This document shows positions 12,832-23,606 of a stretch of 64,000 nt of DNA, piece after piece (position 1 is the first letter of the stretch; every line of letters begins with the position of its first letter). Location: contig JAIUCV010000665.1 in NCBI GenBank assembly GCA_026724425.1, positions 248,001 through 312,000 on the forward strand, written 5' to 3'. Position numbers and translations under genes: made by a program. The DNA is from Erythrophleum ivorense (taxonomy: Eukaryota; Streptophyta; Magnoliopsida; Fabales; Fabaceae). The notes beneath the pieces were generated by a model, which did no database searches, was not told the DNA's origin, and saw only the letters and a list, made by a program, of their open reading frames with translations.

Positions 12832-15281
12832 TCAGATTCCTGAAGCTGCAAGAAGTGGTAACCCTAGCTCAGGGCATAGAGGACTCAACTCCGACTCCTC
12901 CAAGAGACTAAAAGCCGTGTAACCGTAGTATGAATGATACAGATCTGGTAATTCTCCAGGAAATTTACTGAATCCACCATACTGGACACAACAATGCATG
13001 CATGAGCAACGACATTAATCACATTGTTATCACCACCACTAATCAATCATGAATCAATGAAAACATATGGATTTAGATTTATTGGCTCTATCAAAATAGG
13101 CTGTGCTATTAGTATTATATTACTCTAAGCTGAGCTGCAGTTTTTTTACTTATCTACCGACTTGCTTTACAACTCCTACAAGTTAAGATGTACCTTGGAC
13201 TGACAAGTAAGTAAGAATTGGCGCAGAGCAGCTTTGTCGATGAATGCATCGCCTCCTATGAGTTTAAGAACAGCTCCAATCCTACACACATGTGGTGCAA
13301 GGCCTGAATCAGCGGAAGGGAACAAACAGATCCCGAGACAGCTAAAAGATGAAAGGGACTTAGACTTACCAAAATGCATAGCATGTGTCGCTCCGTTTGT
13401 TAGTCCTACCTTGAAATCCACCATCACTGGCTTGTCTCTAAGGGCAAGGAAAGAAAAACCACAGTTCACTCAGGAGCATTATCAGGTAAGAATTTATGAA
13501 GCAGTACCTGTAGACTCCAGCTGAGAAGCAATGAAGGGTCTATTATCGAACTAGGTGAAGCATTTGATAGCAGATCAACTCCAATGAATCCCATCAATCG
13601 AAGGGATGCAATAGCACAGTAAGTACCACCACCTGCATAACTAAGTTTCAGAACATAGGTAAGCATCATAAACGACTGCAGTCAAATTAAAGTTTAGCAG
13701 ATTTTTTTCTTCGTGTATAGGTATAGCCAGTGAAGTAAAGTCCAATGACTAATTAAGTGTAACTTCATAGTGTGTCCTCAGTGACCAATTCAGTAACAAT
13801 TTATACTCAGTTCACATAAAGGATGTGTTACTTACTTTTACTGCAAATGGACAAAATGAATTTAAAGATTATAGAGGAATTGTATTCAACTCACCGTGAG
13901 ATTCAGAACCAGGGATCAAACCAAAGCCACCATCATATGACTGCACAAAGAATGTTGAACAAGAACGTCTTTCTTAACAAAGTAATTGACAACAAAAAAG
14001 GTTTAACTTCAAGAAATAAAAAAAGACAAAGCAGAAGACAAGAAGAGAAATAAACCTGACAGTTTAGTATGTAATCCTTAGCCTTCTCCTTGTCCATTCC
14101 ACTCCAATTACCAAGCATGTCACAGATTGCAGCTGATCCACAAATGAAAAAACTAGACTTAAGACTCTACTAAACGTACAAAGACATGGTCTGTAAATCC
14201 TGTTAGGTAGCTATTCCTTACCCGCACAATATACAAACCGAAGATCCGTCTCTCCTCCAGTATGGATAGGCATGAAGCTGAAGCAAAACAAACAAAGTAA
14301 ACCGCAGAGTTTTTTCAGATGCAAATAAGAAAAGTTTTCTACCCCAAAAAAGGCTTAGAGCTAAGGAAATCTTTTTGATAAACTAAAATGCCTTTTTTTT
14401 TTTTTTGGTTTTAGCTCCAAAAGCTAATGTACCTTCCATCATCCTGTTGAAGATTTTTCATGGACAACAATAGTGATTCAGAGTCAACGGTCGAGAGATC
14501 ATGCCCAATGACCTTCAGAATAGCCAAGGCACAGTAAGTGCTTGCCAGGTGACTGTTGTTGTGAGCTAAATCCTGCGCCAAAGACTAAATGTAAAGCCCC
14601 ACACACATGCCAAAGCAAAGATAATCAAGATAAAACTCCGTTTAGACTAATTATGATTACCCCATTCTCATCTATGGGAAACTGAGAACTTCTTGAACCA
14701 AAGAAACCGTAGAATTCTCCTGCAGCAAAAACACAGAAAGCTCTCATGACGGTAGATTTAAGCGCGCAGTGATCAAGCATATGCTCATAATCATACTAAA
14801 AGGCTAAAACAATTCTCTAAATAAGTCACAATTCCGAGAAAGATACCTTTTTTAAGTGCCACTCTGTTACTAGGGAAGGCCTGGAAGGACAAAACCCAGT
14901 TTGCTACCACATCTTTCTCAACCTTCATCAACGAAATCAATAAGTGAAAGTTACACAATTGAAGAAGATTGATACTTGAACATAGCTAAAACAGAGAGAT
15001 AGAGAGAGACGAACACGGTCTGTTGCGCCGAGAAAGTGGAGGCCCGAGATTATGAAGTGAGCGAGAGTGAGGCGATTGATCTCCTGCGATTGATAATGGT
15101 GCGGAAGCAGCTCGTACATCATCTTCAGATAGATCAAGTGCCGATCTTTCTCGAAATTCGCCGAAAACGGAGGCCGTGGAGATGATCGAGCCGTCAGCTC
15201 CGGAGACGAGTTCTCTTCTTCTTCTACATCTTCGTAATCTTCGTCTTCGATCTCCGAATAGTTTGATCCTCCGTCTGACAT
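12832..15281 (-). CDS. GGB: Protein geranylgeranyltransferase type I, beta subunit
   Basis: Eleven exons: 15015-15281, 14847-14922, 14661-14719, 14433-14572, 14222-14277, 14056-14132, 13895-13940, 13508-13632, 13370-13437, 13194-13281 and 12832-12981. They sum to 1152 nt and 383 aa. The start is the ATG at 15281 (MSDGGSNYSEIEDED), with an acidic N-terminal tail. The rest is the alpha-alpha barrel of prenyltransferase beta subunits with repeated internal motifs (YDGGFGLIPGSESHGGGTYC, SDGGFQGRTNK, YGGFSKFPGELPDLYHSYYG). The zinc ligands of the family are all present: D299 and C301 in RSDTCYAFW, and H350 in LYHSYYG. With the shared alpha subunit it attaches geranylgeranyl to CaaL proteins such as ROP GTPases. 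By position At2g39550. A broken copy of its 5' end lies at 18404-18703. Confidence 0.95.
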
Positions 15282-16228
15282 CGCTTCTTTCTGTGTGTGA
15301 GAGGTCAACGAATCTCGAACTCACTTGGACTTACCTTTTGCGGTAGAGGAAAGTGACGTTTTGGATCTATGGTAGCTGAAAGTCAAAACAACACGGTGTC
15401 ACGTCTTGCAAACGCAGAACGGCGCGTTGTTTTCTGATTTGAAAATTCAGAGATGTCTTTGTCAATTTCGTTTATCTCCCGTCTATCCTAAAAACAGAAT
15501 TTTACCAATTTCATAGCATTATTTTAGATCAAAGTTTGTGATGACAATTATAAAATGTAAAAACAATGCTGTTGTCACATGGTAACAGAACCATGGAGGT
15601 AAAAAAAATCATATTCCAAAAGATGTAGTAAAACTTTCGCTGAGTATTTACAAGATTCCAAGTTAATATGTGATCAACTTATTAGCTCTACTGATAAACA
15701 TCTATCGGAACTAAATACTAGTAAATACTAATAACAGTTCAGGTTGCCTTACATCAAGATCAAGGTCTTGGAAAAGAATACGAGGCTTTTATTACTGTTA
15801 TGCAAACCTCAATGTATAAAACTGGCTAACCAAAGCTATTATCAAGAACGTTTCCACTAAATTTAATAAGTTTAGAAAAGAATATCTAGTACTCCCTCCG
15901 TTTCTTTAAGATAAATTTTCTAGGTTTTTCACACATATTAAGAAAAAATTAAAAGTTCAATAAATTTTCTAAACAAAACAACTTTAAACCAATAGTAATG
16001 CAAGAAATACATTGGAATCTGTTTTTTTTTACTTTAATCAAGAAAAAGTACATTGAAAACCTATAAAATTTATATTCAAGAAACAACAAAAAATAGCTAA
16101 AAAATTCATTTTAAGGAAACGGAGGGAGTAATATATTAAATTTTTGATTAACACAAATTACAATAGAATATGATGAAATCTTTCATGCGAAATTCTCGGA
16201 GAAAGCGTGAAGACAGAGAATAGGATGA
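15282..16228. other. GGB upstream region carrying a MITE
   Basis: GGB leader and promoter side. The first ~150 bases are the part duplicated at 18404-18652. A Stowaway-type MITE occupies 15892-16128. 16159-16221 is duplicated at 18654-18703. No gene seen. Confidence 0.6.
15892..16128. mobile_element. Stowaway-type MITE (Tc1/mariner class), complete
   Basis: 237 bp bounded by perfect terminal inverted repeats CTCCCTCCGTTTC (15892-15904) and GAAACGGAGGGAG (16116-16128), flanked by the TA target duplication (15890-15891 and 16129-16130). The CTCCCTCCGTT terminus and TA target are the hallmark of Stowaway elements. The interior is AT-rich and non-coding, and inverted similarity continues inward (ATTTTCTA, TTTTAAGG), so it could fold into one long hairpin. 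Intact ends suggest relatively recent insertion. Confidence 0.92.
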
Positions 16229-16363
16229 AATCTTTCGGGCACACAGATTCATCAACATCAGCTCCGTTGAAAAAGGATATAAAACTTAGGTAGCAATCCA
16301 CTATGAATTGCACTTCTAGTGCTGCTATTCTCATTTTAGAAGTTGGAAATAACTTGTTTGTCT
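16229..16363 (+). pseudogene. ABCB6-derived gene fragment (end of exon 7 plus intron)
   Basis: This stretch matches 43029-43167 of the ABCB6 gene in the same orientation. It starts at CGGGCACACA, runs through GTTGAAAAAGGATAT and the splice-donor AGGTAGCAATCCACT, and continues as intron (GAATTGCACTTCT, GTGCTGCTATTCTC, TTTTAGAAGTTGGAAATAAC). It carries a ~15-nt internal deletion and a handful of substitutions. Because intron sequence is included, it was copied as DNA and not as a processed transcript. It stops just before the intron acceptor. It is too short to encode anything. Confidence 0.85.
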
Positions 16364-16720
16364 CGTAAAATATATATACATTTATTTTTAATAATGAATT
16401 TTTCCATTCATCTAAAATCATTATACTAATAATAAATCCTGCCAAATAATAAGTAGAATTAAAACCTAATTATCTTGGGCATTGTCTGCGACTCCTCCTC
16501 CTCTCTCTATAGCAGACTAGCACAGACAGGGCTCGAGATCTGCCGTCGTTTGCTAATTATATGGATCCTGTGTCGAGAAACCAAGAAAATAAGGCGGGTC
16601 TGGGCTCGGATTAACGGGTCGCAGCCGGGTCATTTATCTCATGTGGGCTCAAGCCCATATCTGTATAACAAGATTTAAGAGAGAATCGAATAGGCTTAAC
16701 TAGACAGGCCCATTCAAAGT

Positions 16721-17074
16721 ATCGAGCTTGGTATATAAGCTTCTACATGGTGTTTGAAGAAACATACTCTAAAAGAGAGAAAGATACAGAGAGACTGAGA
16801 GAGCTGCGGTAAAGAAGTTCTTCTAGCATCTCCTGTGAGTTTACTTCACGTGTGTTCAAGAGCTAAGGTCCTATTAGTTCTTCTTCTTTCTTCTTTGAGT
16901 TACCTGTAAAAGAGAGAGAAAGAAGGTCATATACACATTAACGTGAGTAGAGCCTTATCTTGTAATCACTGAATCGATTCTAGTGGATTGGGAGTACCGT
17001 CCTCTCCCCAAACGTAGCAAAAGGGAACTAGCTTAAAAAGTCTTGTGTCTTATTAATATCAACAACAAACAAAC
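16721..17074 (+). mobile_element. LTR-like segment, possibly solo or truncated Copia LTR
   Basis: A TATA box (TATATAA, 16732-16738) is followed by purine-rich leader-like DNA, then CTTGTAATCACTGAATCG, TTCTAGTGGATT, a CCGTCCTCTCCCC block, and an end of the form ATATCAACAACAAACAAACA. This order resembles the R-U5 part of Arabidopsis Copia LTRs. I see no primer-binding site, no internal coding region and no clear 5' TG boundary, so it would be a solo or truncated LTR. It could instead be the promoter and 5' UTR intron of the ORF at 17497. Confidence 0.35.
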
Positions 17075-17496
17075 ATGTCAAGATTAATTTGATCGTGGTT
17101 AGCTTAATTTATATTAGCTAAGTTGGTTTTGAATTCGATATCAAAACCTCATGGTCTCAGTCAGCTAGAGTTTCGGTTTTTGTTCAGTCCCGTTTAGCTA
17201 CTGCTTTGCTATGTCCTCTAGTTTTGGAAAAATGAATTGTAGTTGTTGTTTCTCTCTCTGCTTGGTGCTTCATGGAAAGTGAAAAAAGTGGGGATTATGA
17301 GCTTGGAGTATAAAACCTAATTTGTAATTGTAACCCTGTTGTGTGAATTGATGTTTTAAGAGTCTTAAAATAATTTGAGTTCTTAGTTGAGTGAATGTGA
17401 ATTTGCTCTAGTCGTGCGTCATTGCAACTAGTTTGTGTTCTTTCGGGGTCTATGACTTGCTAATTCTGTTTCTTTATTTCACGATCAATAGGTAAA

Positions 17497-17889
17497 ATGT
17501 CTAGTAGGCAACTAGATCTTTGGAAGTGGAAACAACAAAAGGGGAAACAACAAACTGTGGAAGGATCTTCTGGGTCTGTGTCTGGAGAATGGTTTATGCC
17601 TGAAAAGGCCAGTGGCTTTTATGGTTTCGAGATAGCAACTAACTCTTTGATTTTGCTAACAAAACGATTTGTTGTTCATGAACTGGTTATGTGGGTGCAG
17701 GATTTTGATTTTGAGTATTTTGATGAACTGCTGTTAACTCCTCCTAAAGAAGAAGTCAGAGGACACTCCGAAGAGCGTCGGTGTAGCTGCTACTTGTACA
17801 AATGATGCCATCAAGATTCCAAAAGACAAGCTAGGAGACATGTTGGCACAAATGATGATGGATGATGGGATTCGTCGCGAGGAAAGTAA
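17497..17889 (+). pseudogene. Unrecognised degenerate coding-like segment
   Basis: An ATG at 17497, just after an acceptor-like CAATAG, opens a 102-codon frame (MSSRQLDLWKWKQQKGKQQ, then GEWFMPEKASGFYGFEI, QDFDFEYFDELLLTPPKEE) that stops at 17805. A shifted frame continues with coding-like composition (DAIKIPKDKLGDMLAQMMMD) up to a splice-donor-like GAAAGTAAG at 17883. The shift around 17778 suggests decay or an unseen splice. I do not recognise the family. It may be host-gene debris or a transposon-related ORF. Confidence 0.3.
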
Positions 17890-18403
17890 GTTTGTTTCAT
17901 TTGTCTTGTGCTGGTAGTTAAAGATTATCTATTGACCCATTGTTTTGTACCTGATGCGTGAAGGAAAACAAGTAATATGAGTGACTTTTGACACAAGTTA
18001 TATTTTCTTATATGGCTCTTTACATTTTCAACGACCAGGTTTTAGTGATGAATTGATCATCATATGATGGCAACCTAAAGTAGAAACAAAGTTGATGTAA
18101 ACTACAGTAATGCTCTTGGTGTAAGATTTTTTTTTTTGTTAGACAAGATTATCCAATTTGGCCATTTATTTGACTAGTTACTAAAACTATTGCTTAATGG
18201 TTATCACAAAAACTTTCCACCTAAGAAATTCAAAGATTTTAGTAAACCGAAACAAACAGGGAAATTCGTAATCAAGAAATAAAGAGACAATATTTCAATG
18301 ATGATGATGATGATGATGATGCCATCATATAATAAAGAGTCAAGACTTATATTATATAAGTCATCGTTGAAACCCATAAGAGGTATAAACCAACCCATAC
18401 GTT

Positions 18404-18703
18404 GACGAATACTCTTCTTCTTCTTCATCTTCGTAATCATCGACTTCGATGTCCGAATTGACTGCTCATCCGTACGCGGCGGTCTCTGACATGGCTTCTT
18501 TCTCTGTGTGTGAGATCGGTCAACGAATTTCGAAACTCAGTTGGACTTTGCCTTTGGCAGTAGAGGAAGGAACTGATGTTTTGGATCTGTGGTTTGCTGA
18601 AAGTCAAAACAACACGGTGTCACGTCTTGCAAAAGCACAACGGCGCGTTGTTAACAATAGAATATGATGAAATTTTTGGAGAAAGCGTGAAGACAGTGAA
18701 TGG
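18404..18703 (-). pseudogene. Broken copy of the GGB 5' end
   Basis: 18404-18652 aligns base for base, with small indels, to 15205-15431, meaning GGB first-exon coding DNA, start codon, leader and upstream promoter (ending GGCGCGTTGTT in both). 18654-18703 then continues with the sequence found at 16159-16221 (ACAATAGAATATGATGAAAT, GAGAAAGCGTGAAGACAG). In the copy these two blocks abut; the intervening 15432-16158, including the MITE, is absent. The copied ATG opens MSETAAYG and then hits TGA, so no functional product is expected. Confidence 0.85.
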
Positions 18704-19530
18704 CCCTAAGGCAAAATGTTCGGAAGAAGTTAAGTTACAAGGTCAACGTTGAACAAAGCTTGCGTGTGCAATTTTACGAGAAGCCCTTCCTCAGATTTCA
18801 TTTCAACTAGAATGATAAGCACATATATATGTTGTTATTGTCAACTCTTCTTGTTTTTTCTTCCAAAATATAATCAATATACACTGCACATAGCAAAAAG
18901 ATACACGCTTTTGAATTTTCGCCGCTGGATGTCAATCAAACTTGAACTTATAGTCTTATACTAGCTATGAAGTCTAAGGACTGGAAGATCCTTGGATTGT
19001 TGTTACGATACATTTCCACGAAAAAAATATATTATAAACTGTCAATTGTCGACAAAAAAAAAACTGGCAAATTAACATACAATAGATTCCCACCAAATAG
19101 CTATATTCGAACCCGTAACAGCCTATTCGCACAAGCTTCTTTTATAATATTTTTACCTTGTTTTGAACTTTGTTAAAAGTTGGACGAGATTGTAAAGTTT
19201 GAGATCTAAAAATTCAAAAAAAATTCAAAAAAAAAATTCAAAAAAAGAGTATCCAATTCATTTGGTAACCTAGACGTGGTGATCGAGTTTCAGCACTACT
19301 GATGATCAATATAATACAATTTGGTATACTTGATAATATTGTCATAGCTTTTTTTGTTTGACGTTGACCTTATCTCATCTAGCAAAAGTCAACTCCTATC
19401 TCCTTTGGTTATAAAACTGACATTTCATGTCTTGTATTCGAATATCTCAGGCTTTAATCTTCTTCGTACTCTTTGATTACCCGTTTTCAAAAGATCACTA
19501 AATACCCTTAATTAATAACTAACTACTTAT
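18704..19530 (+). other. Upstream region of the CASP-like gene
   Basis: AT-rich with short A-runs around 19210-19250 and no gene. The proximal part carries W-box-like motifs and a TATA box (separate entry). Confidence 0.5.
19358..19415 (+). promoter_or_regulatory. W-box cluster and TATA box before the CASP-like gene
   Basis: TTGAC cores at 19358 and 19364 and the inverse GTCAA at 19388 lie within 35 bases, followed by TATAAA at 19410-19415, about 115 bases before the ATG. TTGAC(C/T) is the WRKY-binding core, so WRKY control is plausible, but spacing and motif alone are weak evidence. Confidence 0.4.
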
Positions 19531-20192
19531 ATGGCGCCACCACCTCCGTCGCCGCCACCACCACCTCCATCGCCGCCACCGGTTTCATTGAAGGTAGTGC
19601 TCCTTTTACTTAGGGTTTTAACCGGCGCATTCCTTGTTATAACAGTCATCATCCTTAGCACCAACAGCGTCACTATTGAATCAGAAGGAAACGCATTGAA
19701 AATTCATTTCAAAGATGTTTATGCCTATAGGTAAATCCAACGAACGTCAAAAATATTATTTTACTCCTTTTTTGTATAGTTATACTCGAGTTGGTTTGCT
19801 TGGTTGAGGAAAAAAAAAGAGTTAAAACCGAAGTAATTTGGTTTATGAAGCTGTTTTTGGCGTCTTGTAACAACTCTTTACAAGGACTAGCTAGGATTTT
19901 GTTTTATATAAGCGTGGTATTCTTTGGTTATTAAACTGGAGTCTACTAATTATTTGTTCTACTTTTGGATTCTTGAAGATACATGTTTTCAGCTGCTGTC
20001 ATCGGACTACTTTACGCCGTCATACAATTATTCTTCACAATCTCAGAATTCGCCACAGCAATGAAAAACCCTTTTAACTATCAGCTCGATTTTTACGGTG
20101 ACAAGGTATATCATTTATTTCTAATCAAATAGTGGATATATAATATTATTTTATTTGAACGTGTTGATTTTTTCAAACAACTAAGCTTTGAC

Positions 20193-20284
<92 letters not shown>

Positions 20285-20538
20285 TTAACTAATGATATTT
20301 TTGAAACGGACAGATAATATCATATGTAGCGGCGACAGGTTCGGCGGCTGGATTTGGAGTGAGCAAAGATTTGAAAGATGCATTTATAGCATTAGTCGCA
20401 TTGGATTCGACTGAACCTGTGGATAACTTCTTCAGCAGAGGATACGCATCGGCCAGTATGCTTCTGTTTGCTTTCCTCTGTCTCGCCGTTTTATCTGTTT
20501 TCTCATCCCACGCCATTGCCAAACGCCAATTTAATTAA
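19531..20538 (+). CDS. CASPL4D: CASP-like membrane protein (UPF0497, CASPL4D type)
   Basis: Three exons, 19531-19730, 19979-20105 and 20314-20538, total 552 nt and 183 aa, with ATG at 19531. A proline-rich cytosolic tail (PPPPSPPPPPPSPPP) precedes four hydrophobic helices: VLLLLRVLTGAFLVITVIIL, MFSAAVIGLLYAVIQLFF, IISYVAATGSAAGFG and MLLFAFLCLAVLSVFSS. The conserved Arg in helix 1 (LRVLTG) and the Asp near helix 3 (QLDFYGDK) are family features. CASP proteins build membrane scaffolds at the Casparian strip; the wider CASPL group sits in the plasma membrane with mostly unknown roles. It resembles At2g39530/At2g39518, of which I see only one here. Intron 2 contains a long (AT)n tract. Confidence 0.92.
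20197..20281. repeat. (AT)n microsatellite in CASP-like intron 2
   Basis: About 42 uninterrupted AT units lie between exon 2 and exon 3, ending about 30 bases before the acceptor. A tract this long is likely polymorphic in length. Confidence 0.95.
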
Positions 20539-22056
20539 GACTCTCATTATTATTCAACTTATTAATTATCATCCGATCCTTTCCACTGTGATTTGATCAT
20601 ATAGCTTTGTCGCAATGTTATGTGTTGGTGTAATTCTCTAAACACTTTGAACTTGTATTTGTATCTGTTATAAAAGCTCAGTTCGTGTTGCGTTGATGTA
20701 GTTCAACTTCAAAACATAAAAATATAGATCTAGAGATATTTCTATGTAGTTAACCATATTCAAATCTCTGAATTACCGAAAAATCGAAACACATCGGAAT
20801 ATATCTCGAATCACTCTCAGTTTATATTGACATTAAACTTTATAAGAGTGGAGAAAGGAGTTATATAATTAAACTTTATAAGAAAAAGAAGTGATATAAT
20901 TAATAATGACAAAGAGCACACCAACACACATACCTGAGCATCTTATCAACCCTTTTCTTTTGCATTATATTATATCTTTATTTTTTATTTTCACTCTCTA
21001 GGATATAAACCTTTCTTAGATAATGGAAGTCATACTTTCCTTTTGCTTCTTTGGTTTCATAGCCTCAAATGCTGTTTAATTAAGAAAATATTCTAGATGA
21101 TATTCCTATGATTAATTGTCACATGAGAAAATTGATATCAAAATTAATTATTCTTTGCACAGTTGGTAGGTGGCATAATGAAAAATTTTATGCCGCTATA
21201 TCACTTTTTTGGCGGAGATACTTATATTTCATATATATGTTTCCTGAAGTTTTTCTGGTTTAAACATGGTGTCTTCGAGCTGTAAAATTTACAAACAAAA
21301 ACTATATTGTATGCTCGGATATAAATATCCAGTTGCTGACGTGGGTCTTGGATTAATTCTTTTCTAACGGTTGAGTAGTGGACTTTACTTAAAAAAAAAA
21401 AAAAAAAAAAAAATCGAGTCAGAGAATGCTCTTTGGCATGGTTTCATGCAACTGGATGTTACTAGGAATACAACTCCTAGAGACGCGCGTTTCGTGTTAC
21501 AAAATATTAAGCATCGGTTTTTGATCATTATTATTTTGTTAGTTTTATGACTTTCCCAGAGTTTTTTATGTTAAGATTCTTTGAGTTTAATTACAGACCT
21601 TTATATCTATAACAGAGAAATTTCAGATTATCCCTCCATTAATACATTTGCAGTAACCAACCATATCGTTGAAATCTAGTGGAATGACTCAAAACCTAAT
21701 CAACTTTATGGTGAAATTTTTTCAACCAGCATAACTAATTGGTTCTTGAGTTTTTGATATCTTTATAAGTTATCAAATATTTGGCTCTGAAAGTTGTATT
21801 ATTTTCACTGATAAATCTTATCTTTAATTAGTTCTTTTAGATATCGAATAACAATCGTAAAGAACAAAAAAAAAAAAAAAAAAGAATGTGATATTTCTTA
21901 CCAACCAACTATCAAATCAGTGTAATGCATCCGCTAATTCAAAAAATAATGCTAAGCTAATTCGATGTCAACTCATTTTGCCAAATTTGTCCAATGTGGT
22001 GGGGGAGAACAACATAATTACTCCATCTTCAAACATTTTTGTGTGTAAGTTCATTG

Positions 22057-22087
<31 letters not shown>

Positions 22088-23606
22088 CGCATGATATATC
22101 ACAATTAGAGAAAAAAATTTAACCTGTACATAATGTATTAGCACTTATCTGAATTTCACTAACCATCATCTCTAACTTGACATATCACATATTTTGAACA
22201 GATTAAAGTACAAAACAAAACGTACGACTTATAAAATTTGATTATCTGAAAGTAGAAACAAAAACCTCTGACAAAGTATACTGAAGATGGGAATATATAA
22301 CGTCAGGAAACAGTTCGCTACATAACATGCCTACGATCGATACACAATTAGGCTGTCGGGAATTAAACTCTGTGGGATTCGTCGTCAGATATATGTATAT
22401 ATTCCCTTTATTATTTTTAAACAAAATATTACTACTATTGTTCTATACTTCTATGTAAGAGATATAGGTTCCAGGTGGAGAGAATCATAAAGTGCCAAAA
22501 ATCCTCAACCACGACGTTGGCCAAAAGTTGTTTTGTTTTCTTTCATCCACATATGATCTGATTCGGATGCATTATGCGTATTTCTATTTCTTTAATGTGT
22601 TATGTGGACATGTATTCGCATATTCTAATTGTTTTTCCAGCTTGATTGAAGTTATATTTAATTCGGTGGGTTCAATTATTCGTTGTATCTATATGATCTC
22701 TTCTTATCTTATTTTCATAAACTACAAATACGAAATCGGCACGTATCCACTTATGTTCCTAAATTGAATCTCATTATCCTCATTTGTAGGCTAAATATCA
22801 TATTCGGTTGCAACCCTTTTTTGATGAATTCTAATATCTTTGTCTGTATATATATATATAATTTCTTTTGGTAGGATTCAAAAAAACAATTTACACAACA
22901 TGATAACAATTATACAGTGACCAGTAATTTATTTAATATTTCTATTTGTTATTGTTGTATCAAAATATCTTTATGTATATGTAACTTTTGTAAAAAGGTT
23001 TGAATAGCTAGTTTTCCTAAATTTAGGTGGTGATTGGTTTCGCAGTTATCACTCGCAAACGCAATATCTGCGGGTGGCAGCGGTTTCTGGCGTTTTATAA
23101 CAATCACAACAATCGTTCTGTACCACTTTGTACCGCTCCGTATCGTTGGAAATCAAAAGCTCATTTCCGTAAGTGTTTACGGTTGCGGGCGGTTGCGGAT
23201 GAAAAAAAATAATAATAATAATAATTAACAATATATTGTAGTTGATGTTTTGATGAATTTTTATAATTAACAGTATATTGTAGTTGATGTTTCCATCATC
23301 ATCACGACCACCAGTTACTTATATATATATGCCTATTATAAATTAAGTATAATATCTTATATATTCTATGTAGTAAGAATGGCATATATACTCTTACTAT
23401 CAGACTTGCATTACCTAGTGGAATCCGTAGAATTCCTCCCAACCCAAAAGTAATATTTTAAAATTTTAAATTCCCATGGAAAATAATACGAAAACCCTAA
23501 AAACCCTCCTATAAAACCAACCCCATCCCCTCCCACATTTCTCCATCAGCTCTTTCTTACATCATATTTGCTATTTCTCACTTTATACCAAAGTACTTAT
23601 ATAGAT
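20539..23606. other. Intergenic spacer before UMAMIT14
   Basis: About 3 kb, strongly AT-rich with poly-A runs (21388, 21869), an (AT)n tract (22057-22081) and no credible gene; the 60-90-codon frames have no domain. 23028-23220 is a GC-richer island (GGTGGTGATTGGTT, GGTTGCGGGCGGTTGCGG) like hAT-family debris. It is followed by an imperfect direct repeat (AATATATTGTAGTTGATGTT near 23230 and 23272). A TATA box (TATAAA, 23510-23515) lies about 95 bases before the UMAMIT14 ATG. Confidence 0.5.

Noticed and set aside
22492..22874. Hydrophobic frames in the UMAMIT14 upstream spacer
   Set aside because: AT-rich DNA yields Phe/Ile/Tyr-rich frames by chance; no splice context or domain.
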